Source of the DNA: Candidatus Roizmanbacteria bacterium RIFCSPHIGHO2_02_FULL_37_13b
GTDB lineage: Bacteria > Patescibacteriota > Microgenomatia > UBA1406 > HO2-37-13b
Length of the DNA stretch: 36,621 nt
Assembly: GCA_001789395.1 (NCBI GenBank)
Contig: MFZK01000010.1
Location: 1 to 36,621, forward strand
Direction: 5' to 3'
Shown here: positions 23,634 through 31,337 of the stretch, piece after piece
Layout of the letters: every line of letters starts with the position of its first letter
Numbering within the stretch: the stretch's first letter is position 1
The notes under the pieces: generated by a model
The model's database searches: none
What the model was told of the DNA's origin: nothing
Seen by the model: the letters and a program-made list of their open reading frames with translations, nothing else
Position numbers and translations under genes: made by a program

Positions 23634-24083
23634 ATGATACAAACTGACACCACTGAAGAGGAAGTTACAACAATTGAGAATCAATCTCCTCAACAGGTTA
23701 TTAAAAAAACTACAAAACAAGTTGAACCTCAAGTTAAAGAAGGAGCTCCTCAAAAAGTGTATGACACAAAGAAATCAATTTTCAGGTTTAATAAAGTTAT
23801 TTGGTATATTCTAGGGCTCGTTGAGACGCTGCTTATCTTCAGAATTGTGCTGAAACTGTTAGGGGCAAATCCATCGGCCGGATTTGCCAGTTTAATTTAC
23901 GCAATAACTGAGCCCTTAGCGGCTCCTTTTAGTGGTATTTTAGGAACATCTACCACGGGAAACTCTTCATTTGAATGGTCAACAATAATCGCAGTAATTG
24001 TATATCTCTGTATTGCCTGGGGCGTAGTTTATCTTTTAGATCTTATTTATCCAATTTCGTCTAAAGATCTTGAAACAAAATAG
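23634..24083 (+). CDS. YggT-family membrane protein
   Basis: 149 residues. A polar N-terminal ~60 residues (Thr/Gln/Lys-rich) is followed by a YggT-like domain: 'WYILGLVETLLIFRIVLKLL', 'GANPSAGFASLIYAITEPLA' with the conserved P-F after it, and a last helix 'AVIVYLCIAWGVVYLL'. YggT proteins are linked to osmotic and envelope stress or cell-shape functions; the mechanism is unclear. Third gene of the RHH operon. Confidence 0.85.
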   Translation: MIQTDTTEEEVTTIENQSPQQVIKKTTKQVEPQVKEGAPQKVYDTKKSIFRFNKVIWYILGLVETLLIFRIVLKLLGANPSAGFASLIYAITEPLAAPFSGILGTSTTGNSSFEWSTIIAVIVYLCIAWGVVYLLDLIYPISSKDLETK

Positions 24084-24086
24084 CTT

Positions 24087-24395
24087 ATGTTAATCGGAAT
24101 CATTATCATTCTCACTATTCTTTGGTTCTTAGGGTATGCTCCGCTGTCAGGAATTTCTATTCCAAATATAGGTCTATTTCCAATCAATGGTCACATGATT
24201 ACTTTATGGGAAGTACTTATACTTTTTGTTATTATCTGGGCGATAGGTATTTTGCCCCGTTCATTTCAAACAGTTGCCTCAGCATTGCTTCTCTTATGGA
24301 TTCTCTCAGCGCTTGGTATTCTGGCTATTACGGGTTTACCAAATATTATCATTCTCGTAATTATCATAGCTCTAATTGCGTCGTTTTTTAGATAA
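24087..24395 (+). CDS. Small polytopic membrane protein
   Basis: 102 residues, almost wholly hydrophobic, with about four helices (1-18, 35-55, 62-80, 82-101). 'ISIPNIGLFPINGHMITLWE' is the only polar stretch. I recall similar proteins in related genomes without a named function. It starts three bases after the YggT gene and closes the RHH operon. Confidence 0.75.
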   Translation: MLIGIIIILTILWFLGYAPLSGISIPNIGLFPINGHMITLWEVLILFVIIWAIGILPRSFQTVASALLLLWILSALGILAITGLPNIIILVIIIALIASFFR

Positions 24396-24498
24396 ATTGA
24401 CTCGATGAATAAAGAAGTATATACTGATCCTATAACCGTTCAATTGATTAATTAGCTTTTGATTATTGGAACCGAATTTCCTTTGCGAAATACGAAGT

Positions 24499-24903
24499 TT
24501 ACGATCTCCAAGGGACGCTTCCAACTCTTTGGTCGTATCGTATTTTTACTGTTTGACCGTTTTCAAAAGCTGTTTTTATTTCATTAATTAATTTTTCCTT
24601 ATCTACCTCATTATTGTCTACCGAAAATTTCCACAAATAAGTCACAGCAAAATTATCCTGTGTCAGAACACCTTCTGCTTCCCATGTTTTCCAAAACACA
24701 CCCGTTTTTGCCACTTTTATAATTTTGACAGTTCTTTCTCCCTCACTATAAGGAATATTAACACCGATAACTCCCCACATAAATCGTCCAGAGAATATCA
24801 AAAGTGGAAGTGCGAGTAAAAAAATAATGAGTTTTTTATCTCTTAGTGCCATTCTTTTACGATATGATTCTCTATTATGTTGTTTTTCTACGTCTGAAAG
24901 CAT
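24499..24903 (-). CDS. Single-pass membrane protein, unknown
   Basis: 134 residues with a basic N-terminus, one helix at about 26-48 (IIFLLALPLLIFSGRFMWGV) and a soluble domain: 'YSEGERTVKIIKVAKTGVFW', 'KTWEAEGVL', then 'VKIRYDQRVGSVPWRS'. The pattern S-E-G-x-R-x-G-x-x-x-K-x-S-x-K-G-x-x-x-K-T-x-E-G is one I recall from small uncharacterised bacterial proteins. The C-terminus is shorter than in those I recall. TACAAT ends only two bases before ATG 24903, so a later start (ATG 24852) is possible. Confidence 0.68.
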   Translation of the reverse strand: MLSDVEKQHNRESYRKRMALRDKKLIIFLLALPLLIFSGRFMWGVIGVNIPYSEGERTVKIIKVAKTGVFWKTWEAEGVLTQDNFAVTYLWKFSVDNNEVDKEKLINEIKTAFENGQTVKIRYDQRVGSVPWRS

Positions 24904-25043
24904 ATATTGTAGAGAAAGGCTTTTACTACTAGTAAAATTTTTTGTTGACCAAGACTGATTCTAACAAATTTTGTCAAGAAGTGCAAATTTAGACCGTGAT
25001 GAAAGCCTAAGTTCAGAGGAATGGATGACGTTAGAATGGTACC

Positions 25044-25129
25044 TGGTCCAGAGGGGAGGATTCGAACCTCCGTAGGCTTGCGCCGCGAGTTTTACAGACT
25101 CGTACAATTGTCCACTCTGTCACCTCTGG
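25044..25129 (-). tRNA. tRNA-Tyr (anticodon GTA)
   Basis: 86 nt including an encoded CCA. The acceptor stem CCAGAGG pairs with CCTCTGG, discriminator A. The anticodon stem CGAGT/ACTCG holds the loop CTGTAAA with GTA at 25093-25095. A class II variable arm (GGC-GCAA-GCC) and T arm GGAGG-TTCGAAT-CCTCC are present. The first pair is C1:G72, whereas bacterial tRNA-Tyr normally has G1:C72; C1:G72 is the archaeal/eukaryotic form. Confidence 0.95.
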
Positions 25130-25170
25130 TATTATTTCGTATACGTTACCAATTATAGCAGTTGTGGTAA

Positions 25171-25176
25171 TATAAT
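25171..25176 (+). promoter_or_regulatory. -10 box of the 194-residue gene
   Basis: A perfect TATAAT eight bases before ATG 25185; no consensus -35. Confidence 0.55.
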
Positions 25177-25184
25177 TTAAGATA

Positions 25185-25769
25185 ATGATTGATACTATTG
25201 GTGACAATACTGCACCAGCTGAATCGGTTGATATAATATCCACCGATGCAATAATGCTTGCTAGATTAATCGAAGGTGATTTTGATCATTTTGACGATCA
25301 AGCAAGACATGAAGTAGTAGATGGTGATCTAAGACGCGATCGTGATGTTAGATGGAATCATTATTTTCCTGAAAATTCTCCAGTTCGAAATCAAGTAGTT
25401 CAAGTCCGAGACATATTTACAAACGGTTGGAATTTATACGCTGAGTCAAGACCTCATGATGGATCTCGTAGTGATCTAACAGATCAACACGTAAGAGTAA
25501 AACAAGGTTTTAGTCCAGATGATATCTCTGATCGGACAACGCGACGTTTCTTGAGACGATTTGTCTTTGGTATTTATGATCTAGATAGAGATCAATTAAC
25601 CACAGATGGAGTACTTCGAAAAACGCGATCGGTCATAAATAAATTTTGCAAAGAATTACGAGTTGAAAAAGGTACATTTAATCTTACAAATGCTTGTGAT
25701 ATGATATTGAAAGGCCAACTTCCTCTCGATCCTACAGTTTATAGATCCGGTAAGGCTCATTCTCATTGA
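25185..25769 (+). CDS. 194-residue hypothetical protein
   Basis: I do not recognise this gene. It is rich in Asp and Arg: 'MLARLIEGDFDHFDDQARHE', 'DGDLRRDRDVRWNHYFPENS', 'FSPDDISDRTTRRFLRRFVF', then a more helical C-terminus with 'RSVINKFCKELRVEKGTFNL'. There is no signal peptide or membrane helix, so it is cytoplasmic. It has its own promoter and sits between tRNA-Tyr and nusA. Confidence 0.7.
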   Translation: MIDTIGDNTAPAESVDIISTDAIMLARLIEGDFDHFDDQARHEVVDGDLRRDRDVRWNHYFPENSPVRNQVVQVRDIFTNGWNLYAESRPHDGSRSDLTDQHVRVKQGFSPDDISDRTTRRFLRRFVFGIYDLDRDQLTTDGVLRKTRSVINKFCKELRVEKGTFNLTNACDMILKGQLPLDPTVYRSGKAHSH

Positions 25770-25788
25770 TAAAGCCTCCAGACAGTCA

Positions 25789-25817
25789 TTGATGTTTGAC
25801 TCTCATTTTGCTACAAT
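25789..25817 (+). promoter_or_regulatory. Promoter of nusA-infB
   Basis: TTGATG (25789-25794), 17-base spacer, TACAAT (25812-25817) preceded by TGC, an extended -10. ATG 25826 is eight bases downstream. This fixes the nusA start at 25826 rather than the in-frame ATG at 25796. Confidence 0.75.
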
Positions 25818-25825
25818 ATTCACCT

Positions 25826-26911
25826 ATGACGGTAATAAAAAGTGAATTTTTTCTGGCATTAAATCAGGTTGCGACAGAGCGTGGCATATCGCCAGACGAT
25901 GTCATTGATTCTATTAAAATGGCAGTACTTGCTGCCTATAAAAAAGATTACGGCGTCGTCACTGAGGCTGAAGATACAAAAGAAGCAGAAGAAGTAGAGC
26001 AAGATGACGGGTTAGAGGTGACGATAAACAAAGATACTGGTGAGACCCACATCTTAGAGGATGGAAAAGACATTACTCCACCGGGATTTGGCCGTATTGC
26101 CGCTCAAACTGCACGTCAAGTAATTTTGCAGAAAATCAGAGAAGCCGAAAAAAGGAATATAGTTAAGCATTATACCTCTCAAGTAGGCACGATTATCAAA
26201 GGAAGAGTGATCAGATTTGATGGTAAGAATGCTTATTTAGATATCGGAAAAGCTGAGGGAGTTTTACCACAGGAGGAGCAGATAAGAAATGAATCTTATC
26301 AATTGAATACAACATTGGCAGTATATATCAAAGAAATAAAAGAGGATCCTTTTGGTAATTCCAAAATAATTGTTTCACGTGCAGATCCAAAATTAGTCGA
26401 AGAACTATTTAAAAAGGAAGTTCCTGAGGTCGAAAATGGTACCGTCAAAGTCTTTAAGGTAGTCCGCGAACCGGGGGAACGGGCAAAAATCGCCGTTTTA
26501 TCTGATCAAACTGGTGTTGATCCGGTTGGAGCATGTGTCGGACAAAAAGGCATTCGTGTAAAAGCAGTCACTGATGAACTTGGTGGCAGTGAAAAGATAG
26601 ATATTATTCAGTGGAATTCAGATGATAATATTTTTCTCCGAGAAGCATTATCTCCGGCAATTGTTGGTAATATTGAGATTGATAAAGAGAAAAAATATGC
26701 AAAAGTATTTGTGAACGTTGATCAAGCACCGCTCGCAATCGGAAAAAGCGGTGTCAATGTCAATTTAGCATCTATGTTGACCAATTTTAATATCGATATA
26801 GTTCAGGAAGATAACGGGGATAAGATCGCACCGGAAGCTGTTCAAACTGTTGCTCTTGCAAAAACCACAGAATTACCTACAGAAAATAAAGATAAGCAGA
26901 TTGAGTCTTAA
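25826..26911 (+). CDS. nusA: Transcription termination/antitermination factor NusA
   Basis: 361 residues. The N-terminal RNA-polymerase-binding domain ('VIKSEFFLALNQVATERGIS', 'DVIDSIKMAVLAAYKKDYG') carries an acidic insertion at about 50-90. An S1 domain ('GTIIKGRVIRFDGKNAYLDI') and two KH domains follow: 'VGACVGQKGIRVKAVTDELG' and 'APLAIGKSGVNVNLASMLTN'. NusA modulates pausing and termination. It is shorter than E. coli NusA and lacks the C-terminal acidic repeats, as is common outside proteobacteria. infB follows after 43 bases, the conserved order. Confidence 0.95.
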   Translation: MTVIKSEFFLALNQVATERGISPDDVIDSIKMAVLAAYKKDYGVVTEAEDTKEAEEVEQDDGLEVTINKDTGETHILEDGKDITPPGFGRIAAQTARQVILQKIREAEKRNIVKHYTSQVGTIIKGRVIRFDGKNAYLDIGKAEGVLPQEEQIRNESYQLNTTLAVYIKEIKEDPFGNSKIIVSRADPKLVEELFKKEVPEVENGTVKVFKVVREPGERAKIAVLSDQTGVDPVGACVGQKGIRVKAVTDELGGSEKIDIIQWNSDDNIFLREALSPAIVGNIEIDKEKKYAKVFVNVDQAPLAIGKSGVNVNLASMLTNFNIDIVQEDNGDKIAPEAVQTVALAKTTELPTENKDKQIES

Positions 26912-26954
26912 TAAATCCAAAAAAAACAACGTTTAGACTCGTCGCAAAAAAATT

Positions 26955-28424
26955 ATGGCTAATAAGATGTTGAATCGATCGCCTGTAATTGTCGTTTTAG
27001 GTCATGTAGATCATGGTAAGACTACGCTTTTAGATTATATTAGACATACGAATAAAACCGATAAAGAGATCGGTGGTATAACTCAAAGCATTGGTGCTTT
27101 TGATATTGAACTGCCAATTAAGGGTTATCATACCAATAAGATTACCTTTATTGACACTCCTGGTCATGAAGCTTTTACTCAGCTTCGAGCTCGAGGAGCT
27201 GAAGTAGCAGATATGGCGATTTTAATTGTCGATGCTAACGATTCAGTCATGCCACAGACAAAAGAAAGTCTCTATCATATAAAGCAGGCAAACATTCCCT
27301 ATATTGTTGCGTTAAATAAAATCGATTTGCCTGGCGCTAATGCCGAAAAAACAAAGAAGGATTTGATGAAATCAGGAGTCATGTTTGAAGGTATGGGTGG
27401 TGAGGTGCCAACTGTAGAGATTTCTGCTAAAAAGGGGACCGGAGTAAAAGAACTACTGGAAATGATTTTGTTTATGGCTTCAATGAAAGATCTTAAATAC
27501 TCGCCAGAGAATGATTTGAAAGCCTATATCATAGAATCAAGAATTGAGAAAGCAGGCATATCAATTACTGCTATCGTTAAAGATGGGATTCTAAAAGTCA
27601 GTGATACGATTTATGCCGGTGATTTAATAGCTAAAGTTAAGGCATTGTTCAACGATTTGGGTGAAAATTTATCCATAGTTGTGCCATCATCTCCATGCGT
27701 CATATTAGGATTTAGTAAATTGCCTGAGGTGGGTATTGAGATAACAAATAAGCTTCAAAAAAAGATTGAAAAGCCTGCTGATGAAGGAATTGTTGTTCCA
27801 ACTGAAAAATTTGATTTAGGAGCTTTTTTTAAGGATAAGGAAAAGGACAAACTTAAATTGATCTTGAAGGTAGATTCACAGGGATCTTTGGATGCATTAG
27901 TTGATTCACTTGGAAAAAGTGCAAATTTTGACATTATTCTGTCCAGTGTTGGAGAAGTAAATAAATCAGATATTTTTTTGGCTAAAGTTTCCAAAGCGAT
28001 TGTCATCGGTTTCTCGACTATCGTCCCTAAAGCAGTTACAGATTTAGCGATACAAGAAAAGGTCGTAATAAAGACCTATAGTCTAATTTATCAGCTACTT
28101 GAAGAGTTGGATGAAGTTTCTGATTTGATCAAGGAAAAAGAAATGACAAAAAGGCAATTAAAAGGTGAAGCTAAAGTATTGGCAAATTTTATCATTGACA
28201 AAGAAAAAATAGCCGGAATACACGTTATCAAAGGAAAGCTGAACGTGAATGATAATATTGAGCTGTGGAGAAATGATAAACAAATGGGAAAGGCTAAAAT
28301 TGTTTCTCTCAAAACTAGAGCGCGGACAATTCCGGAAATTAAAAAAGATATGGAAGGAGGCATTGTTTTTTATCCTGAGCTTGACTTTAATATAGGCGAT
28401 ATGGTAAAATCTTATAGTATATGA
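26955..28424 (+). CDS. infB: Translation initiation factor IF-2 (short form)
   Basis: 489 residues, lacking the long N-terminal region of E. coli IF-2 and beginning almost directly with the GTPase. G1 is 'GHVDHGKTT', G3 'DTPGHE' and G4 'NKID'; switch I contains 'GGITQSIGAF'. Domains II, III ('KLILKVDSQGSLDALVDSLG') and IV follow to 'FNIGDMVKSYSI'. It places initiator tRNA on the 30S subunit. A form without IF2-N suits small CPR genomes and leaderless-rich transcripts. The stop overlaps the next gene by four bases. Confidence 0.96.
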   Translation: MANKMLNRSPVIVVLGHVDHGKTTLLDYIRHTNKTDKEIGGITQSIGAFDIELPIKGYHTNKITFIDTPGHEAFTQLRARGAEVADMAILIVDANDSVMPQTKESLYHIKQANIPYIVALNKIDLPGANAEKTKKDLMKSGVMFEGMGGEVPTVEISAKKGTGVKELLEMILFMASMKDLKYSPENDLKAYIIESRIEKAGISITAIVKDGILKVSDTIYAGDLIAKVKALFNDLGENLSIVVPSSPCVILGFSKLPEVGIEITNKLQKKIEKPADEGIVVPTEKFDLGAFFKDKEKDKLKLILKVDSQGSLDALVDSLGKSANFDIILSSVGEVNKSDIFLAKVSKAIVIGFSTIVPKAVTDLAIQEKVVIKTYSLIYQLLEELDEVSDLIKEKEMTKRQLKGEAKVLANFIIDKEKIAGIHVIKGKLNVNDNIELWRNDKQMGKAKIVSLKTRARTIPEIKKDMEGGIVFYPELDFNIGDMVKSYSI

Positions 28425-29473
28425 ATAATGATGTCAGCTATCAACGATTTGCCGCTCTTGTCGGTAAACATAATCTTTTTAGTATTTGTCTTCCTCAAAA
28501 TCCCACTATAGATTCAATCACTTCGGCTTGTGTACTTTATTTAGCCTTGACAAAAATAGGAAAAACCGTATCTTTAGCCTGTTCTTCAGATATTCCTAAA
28601 TATTCAGTCACGGCAGTCGATAAAATAAAAAAAACTCTAGCTTCGGGTGGGGATAGTTTAGTAATTTCTTTTCCTTACACTGAAGGGTCAATCGACAAAG
28701 TAACTTATAACATTGAAGCGGAGAATTTCAATCTGGTAGTGATTCCACGGGAAGGATACGACAAACTTGATCCTGCTCAGGTCAAATATAACTACAGTGG
28801 TGGAAAAATTGAAGCCATAATCGTAATTGACAGCCCAAATCTTAATAATCTTGGAGAGCTTTATTCCTCCAATCAAGATCAATTTAGAGGTAAAGAAATT
28901 ATCAATATAGATCGACATTTAACCAATGGCAATTTCGGCACCGTAAATATTGTCGAAAAGAAATTATCCTCGACAGCCGAAATTGTTTTAAGAGTATTAT
29001 CTTATCTCGATGCTCAACTTGATCGCGAGATGGCAACCAATCTTTATAACGGTATAGCGGCTGCTACTAATAACTTTACATCCTATTCAGTCAATTCCGA
29101 CACTTTTGAAGCAAGTGCATATTTGCTAAAATCCGGAGCAGTGAAAAAACCGCTTTCAAAACCAGTCAGTTCGTTTCCAACTCAACCTAAAAACGTCTTA
29201 CCAGCTCAACAAGAATCTGTTCTTCAAGATACTAGTTTTAATGAGGGCGATGATAATTTGGAGCTTAATACTGGTACGACTCCAGTGATGAAGTTTCCGT
29301 CCGTTGAGAAATTTCCATCAAGACCTACTTCCCAGAAATTACCAATTGAGAAACAAACGGCCCAATTTAAACAAGTTGAGAACAAAGAAATAAAAAACGA
29401 AGAAGATCAATCAAAACCCGCTCCCAAGGAATGGTTAAAGCCAAAAATCTTTCGAGGTTCAAATTTAATATAA
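28421..29473 (+). CDS. DHH-family-like protein with degenerate active site
   Basis: 350 residues. It sits where nrnA (oligoribonuclease/pAp phosphatase) usually follows infB, and its first 235 residues have that layout: 'LPQNPTIDSITSACVLYLAL' (normally N-P-D-G-D-A), 'AIIVIDSPNLNNLG' (normally V-D-x-x-x-x-x-x-x-G), and 'IDRHLTNGNFGTVNIV' then 'SSTAEIVLRVL' (normally D-H-H-x-x-N, S-S-T-x-E). Several metal ligands are changed, including DHH to D-R-H. In place of a DHHA1 domain there is a ~100-residue Pro/Gln/Lys-rich disordered tail. It is probably not an active phosphoesterase and may be a binding protein. No rbfA gene lies between it and infB. Confidence 0.78.
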   Translation: MNNDVSYQRFAALVGKHNLFSICLPQNPTIDSITSACVLYLALTKIGKTVSLACSSDIPKYSVTAVDKIKKTLASGGDSLVISFPYTEGSIDKVTYNIEAENFNLVVIPREGYDKLDPAQVKYNYSGGKIEAIIVIDSPNLNNLGELYSSNQDQFRGKEIINIDRHLTNGNFGTVNIVEKKLSSTAEIVLRVLSYLDAQLDREMATNLYNGIAAATNNFTSYSVNSDTFEASAYLLKSGAVKKPLSKPVSSFPTQPKNVLPAQQESVLQDTSFNEGDDNLELNTGTTPVMKFPSVEKFPSRPTSQKLPIEKQTAQFKQVENKEIKNEEDQSKPAPKEWLKPKIFRGSNLI

Positions 29474-29510
29474 AATCTTCATTTGCTGCAAATTTTCTCC
29501 AAACGCACGT

Positions 29511-29516
29511 TATAAT
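29511..29516 (+). promoter_or_regulatory. -10 box of the hydrogenase maturation operon
   Basis: A perfect TATAAT eight bases before ATG 29525 of hypC. The -35 is weak. Confidence 0.6.
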
Positions 29517-29524
29517 ATTTACTA

Positions 29525-29713
29525 ATGTGTTTAGCAAAACTTTTTAAAGTAAAATTAATTAAAGAAAGAACGGCAATTGACGACAAAAACAGAAAAGTTA
29601 AATTAAACTTAATTAAGAATTGTAAGCCCAATGATTATCTTTTAGTACTTTCCGATATAGCAGTAGAAAAAGTATCAAAAAAGCGAGCATTACAGATGAG
29701 AACCGCACTATGA
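29525..29713 (+). CDS. hypC: Hydrogenase maturation chaperone HypC
   Basis: 62 residues, slightly short for HypC (~75-90). It starts MCLAKLFKVKLI; the invariant N-terminal Met-Cys (Cys2) carries the Fe(CN)2CO intermediate with HypD. A beta-barrel with 'VKLNLIKNCKPNDYLLVLSD' and 'IAVEKVSKKRALQM' matches the family's 'G-D-Y-V-L-V-H-x-G-x-A-I-x-K'. It is first in an operon with ATGA overlaps and faces the hydrogenase structural genes. hypA, B, D, E and F are not in the window. Confidence 0.88.
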   Translation: MCLAKLFKVKLIKERTAIDDKNRKVKLNLIKNCKPNDYLLVLSDIAVEKVSKKRALQMRTAL

Positions 29714-30621
29714 GTAATCAATTAAAAAAAGGAATCGGTTTAGCATTAATGACGATGGTTATTTCAGGTTTCTCCAATTATGTGAATAAAATTGCCGTCA
29801 TGAAGATCGATCCGGTTTTACATACTACAATAAAAAATAGTCTGGTTTTTATTATGATCGGTGGTTTTTATATGCTTTTTAATCGAAGACATTCAATATC
29901 GAAATTGACCAGAGCTGATAAACTTCGGTTAATTTTAATTGGAATAATTGGTGGAGGCGTGCCTTTTTATCTATTCTTTACTGCTTTAGTTAATGTCTCT
30001 GCAATAAACGCTGCTCTAATTCACAAATCACTGATTTTCTGGGTTATTTTATTAGCAATTCCATACCTGAAAGAACGAATCAATATTTTTCATATAATTG
30101 GGGTGGTTTTGCTTTTTGGTAGCAATTTTTTAATCGGCGGATTTTCTGGATTTAAATTTTCTCTCCCGGAACTAATGATATTATCAGCAACAATACTTTG
30201 GGCAATCGAAAGTATAGTTGCAAAACGTACACTAAAACATGTCGATCCAACCGTTATGGTTGCAGCCAGAATGGGAATCGGAGCATTAATTCTTTTACTT
30301 ATTACCGTATTAACCGGTAAGCTTAGCGTTGCACCATCTCTAAGTCTAAATCAATGGGCGTTAACTATTATGACAAGTTTTTTACTCTTTGGGTATGTCA
30401 TGACTTGGTATAGAGCTCTAAAATACGCTCCAGTTATCACCGTAGCCAGTATTTTGGTCGGTGCGACATTGATTACCAATATATTAACTGCCATAATTGA
30501 TACGAAAAATCTAGCACTTTATAATTGGCAACCATCAATTATTGTCATAAGCGGACTACTTTTTATACTTCTGGGAACTTTTAGAAGCAATATTGCTACA
30601 AATAAAAAATTACAGCAATGA
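29710..30621 (+). CDS. EamA/DMT-family transporter
   Basis: 303 residues with about ten membrane helices in two five-helix EamA repeats. The first ends around 'LAIPYLKERINIFHIIGVVL' (the conserved P-x-x-x-x-E-R before helix 5); the second begins 'ELMILSATILWAIESIVAKR'. DMT transporters move small metabolites across the inner membrane, and the substrate cannot be told from sequence. Its start overlaps the hypC stop and its stop overlaps the next start (ATGA both times), so it is translated with hydrogenase maturation genes, an unusual partner. Confidence 0.9.
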   Translation: MSNQLKKGIGLALMTMVISGFSNYVNKIAVMKIDPVLHTTIKNSLVFIMIGGFYMLFNRRHSISKLTRADKLRLILIGIIGGGVPFYLFFTALVNVSAINAALIHKSLIFWVILLAIPYLKERINIFHIIGVVLLFGSNFLIGGFSGFKFSLPELMILSATILWAIESIVAKRTLKHVDPTVMVAARMGIGALILLLITVLTGKLSVAPSLSLNQWALTIMTSFLLFGYVMTWYRALKYAPVITVASILVGATLITNILTAIIDTKNLALYNWQPSIIVISGLLFILLGTFRSNIATNKKLQQ

Positions 30622-31337
30622 ATGGCAGTTTAATCTGTGCTCGCTATAGTTTTGCTCCGAATTTTTTTGAGTATTGCGGGCCTGATAAAAATAAACAGTT
30701 AAAAAGTCATCTTGATGTAGGCGTATCCGACTTTCAACTTACAAGTATTTTATCTCACTTTACGACTCTATATTCTTATCTTAAATCCATAGCTCACTCA
30801 AATAATATTGTTGATCCATTTGATGAACGGGTAGTTGAAGCATACTGGATAGGCAATTCACTTCTGGAGAATATGAGGGAAAAACAAATTTACAATGAGT
30901 TAAAAGAAGGGCAAAAGTTAAAAAAGAAAATTCCTAAGCGTTATTTAAAATGGCTTTGGCCAAAAATTGATAAAAAGGCGAGATTACATCATAGCTTTCA
31001 TGTTTTTAATGTGTTTGTTCGAACCGGTCATCAACATATACCTCATACCGTAGAGACGATGAATCAATGTCGGATAGGTTGGGGAGAAGTATTGCAGGTT
31101 AAATCAAATTATTTGACTCTCAAATCACAGAGACTGATTTATCATGACGGGGCATTGCAGATCAAAGATAATATCAAATTGTCAATACAAAAAGCTTTTA
31201 AAGGACCAGTTATTAAAAAAAATGATAGGGTCAGTTATCATTGGGGTTTTTTTTGCGATAAAATCTCCAAAAATCAGGCTAGAAATCTGGAATATTACAC
31301 AAAATTTCATTTAAATTTAGCAAATGAAACATTATGA
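30618..31337 (+). CDS. Hydrogenase-associated protein of unknown function (DUF6390-like)
   Basis: 239 residues. The start 'SLICARYSFAPNFFEYCGPD' resembles DUF6390 proteins, which as I recall occur beside [NiFe] hydrogenase genes; this is from memory. A helical N-terminal half with 'FDERVVEAYWIGNSLLENM' is followed by 'HHSFHVFNVFVRTGHQHIPH', rich in His, and a C-terminal beta-rich part ending 'VSYHWGFFCDKISKNQARNL'. The His and Cys residues could bind a metal. It is coupled by ATGA to the transporter before it and the protease after it. Confidence 0.72.
   Translation: MNGSLICARYSFAPNFFEYCGPDKNKQLKSHLDVGVSDFQLTSILSHFTTLYSYLKSIAHSNNIVDPFDERVVEAYWIGNSLLENMREKQIYNELKEGQKLKKKIPKRYLKWLWPKIDKKARLHHSFHVFNVFVRTGHQHIPHTVETMNQCRIGWGEVLQVKSNYLTLKSQRLIYHDGALQIKDNIKLSIQKAFKGPVIKKNDRVSYHWGFFCDKISKNQARNLEYYTKFHLNLANETL

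Noticed and set aside
24919-24945. TTTTACT-ACT-AGTAAAA palindrome followed by Ts as a terminator
   Set aside because: The stem is AT-only apart from one C-G pair at each side and too weak; it could equally be an operator of the minus-strand gene, with no further support.
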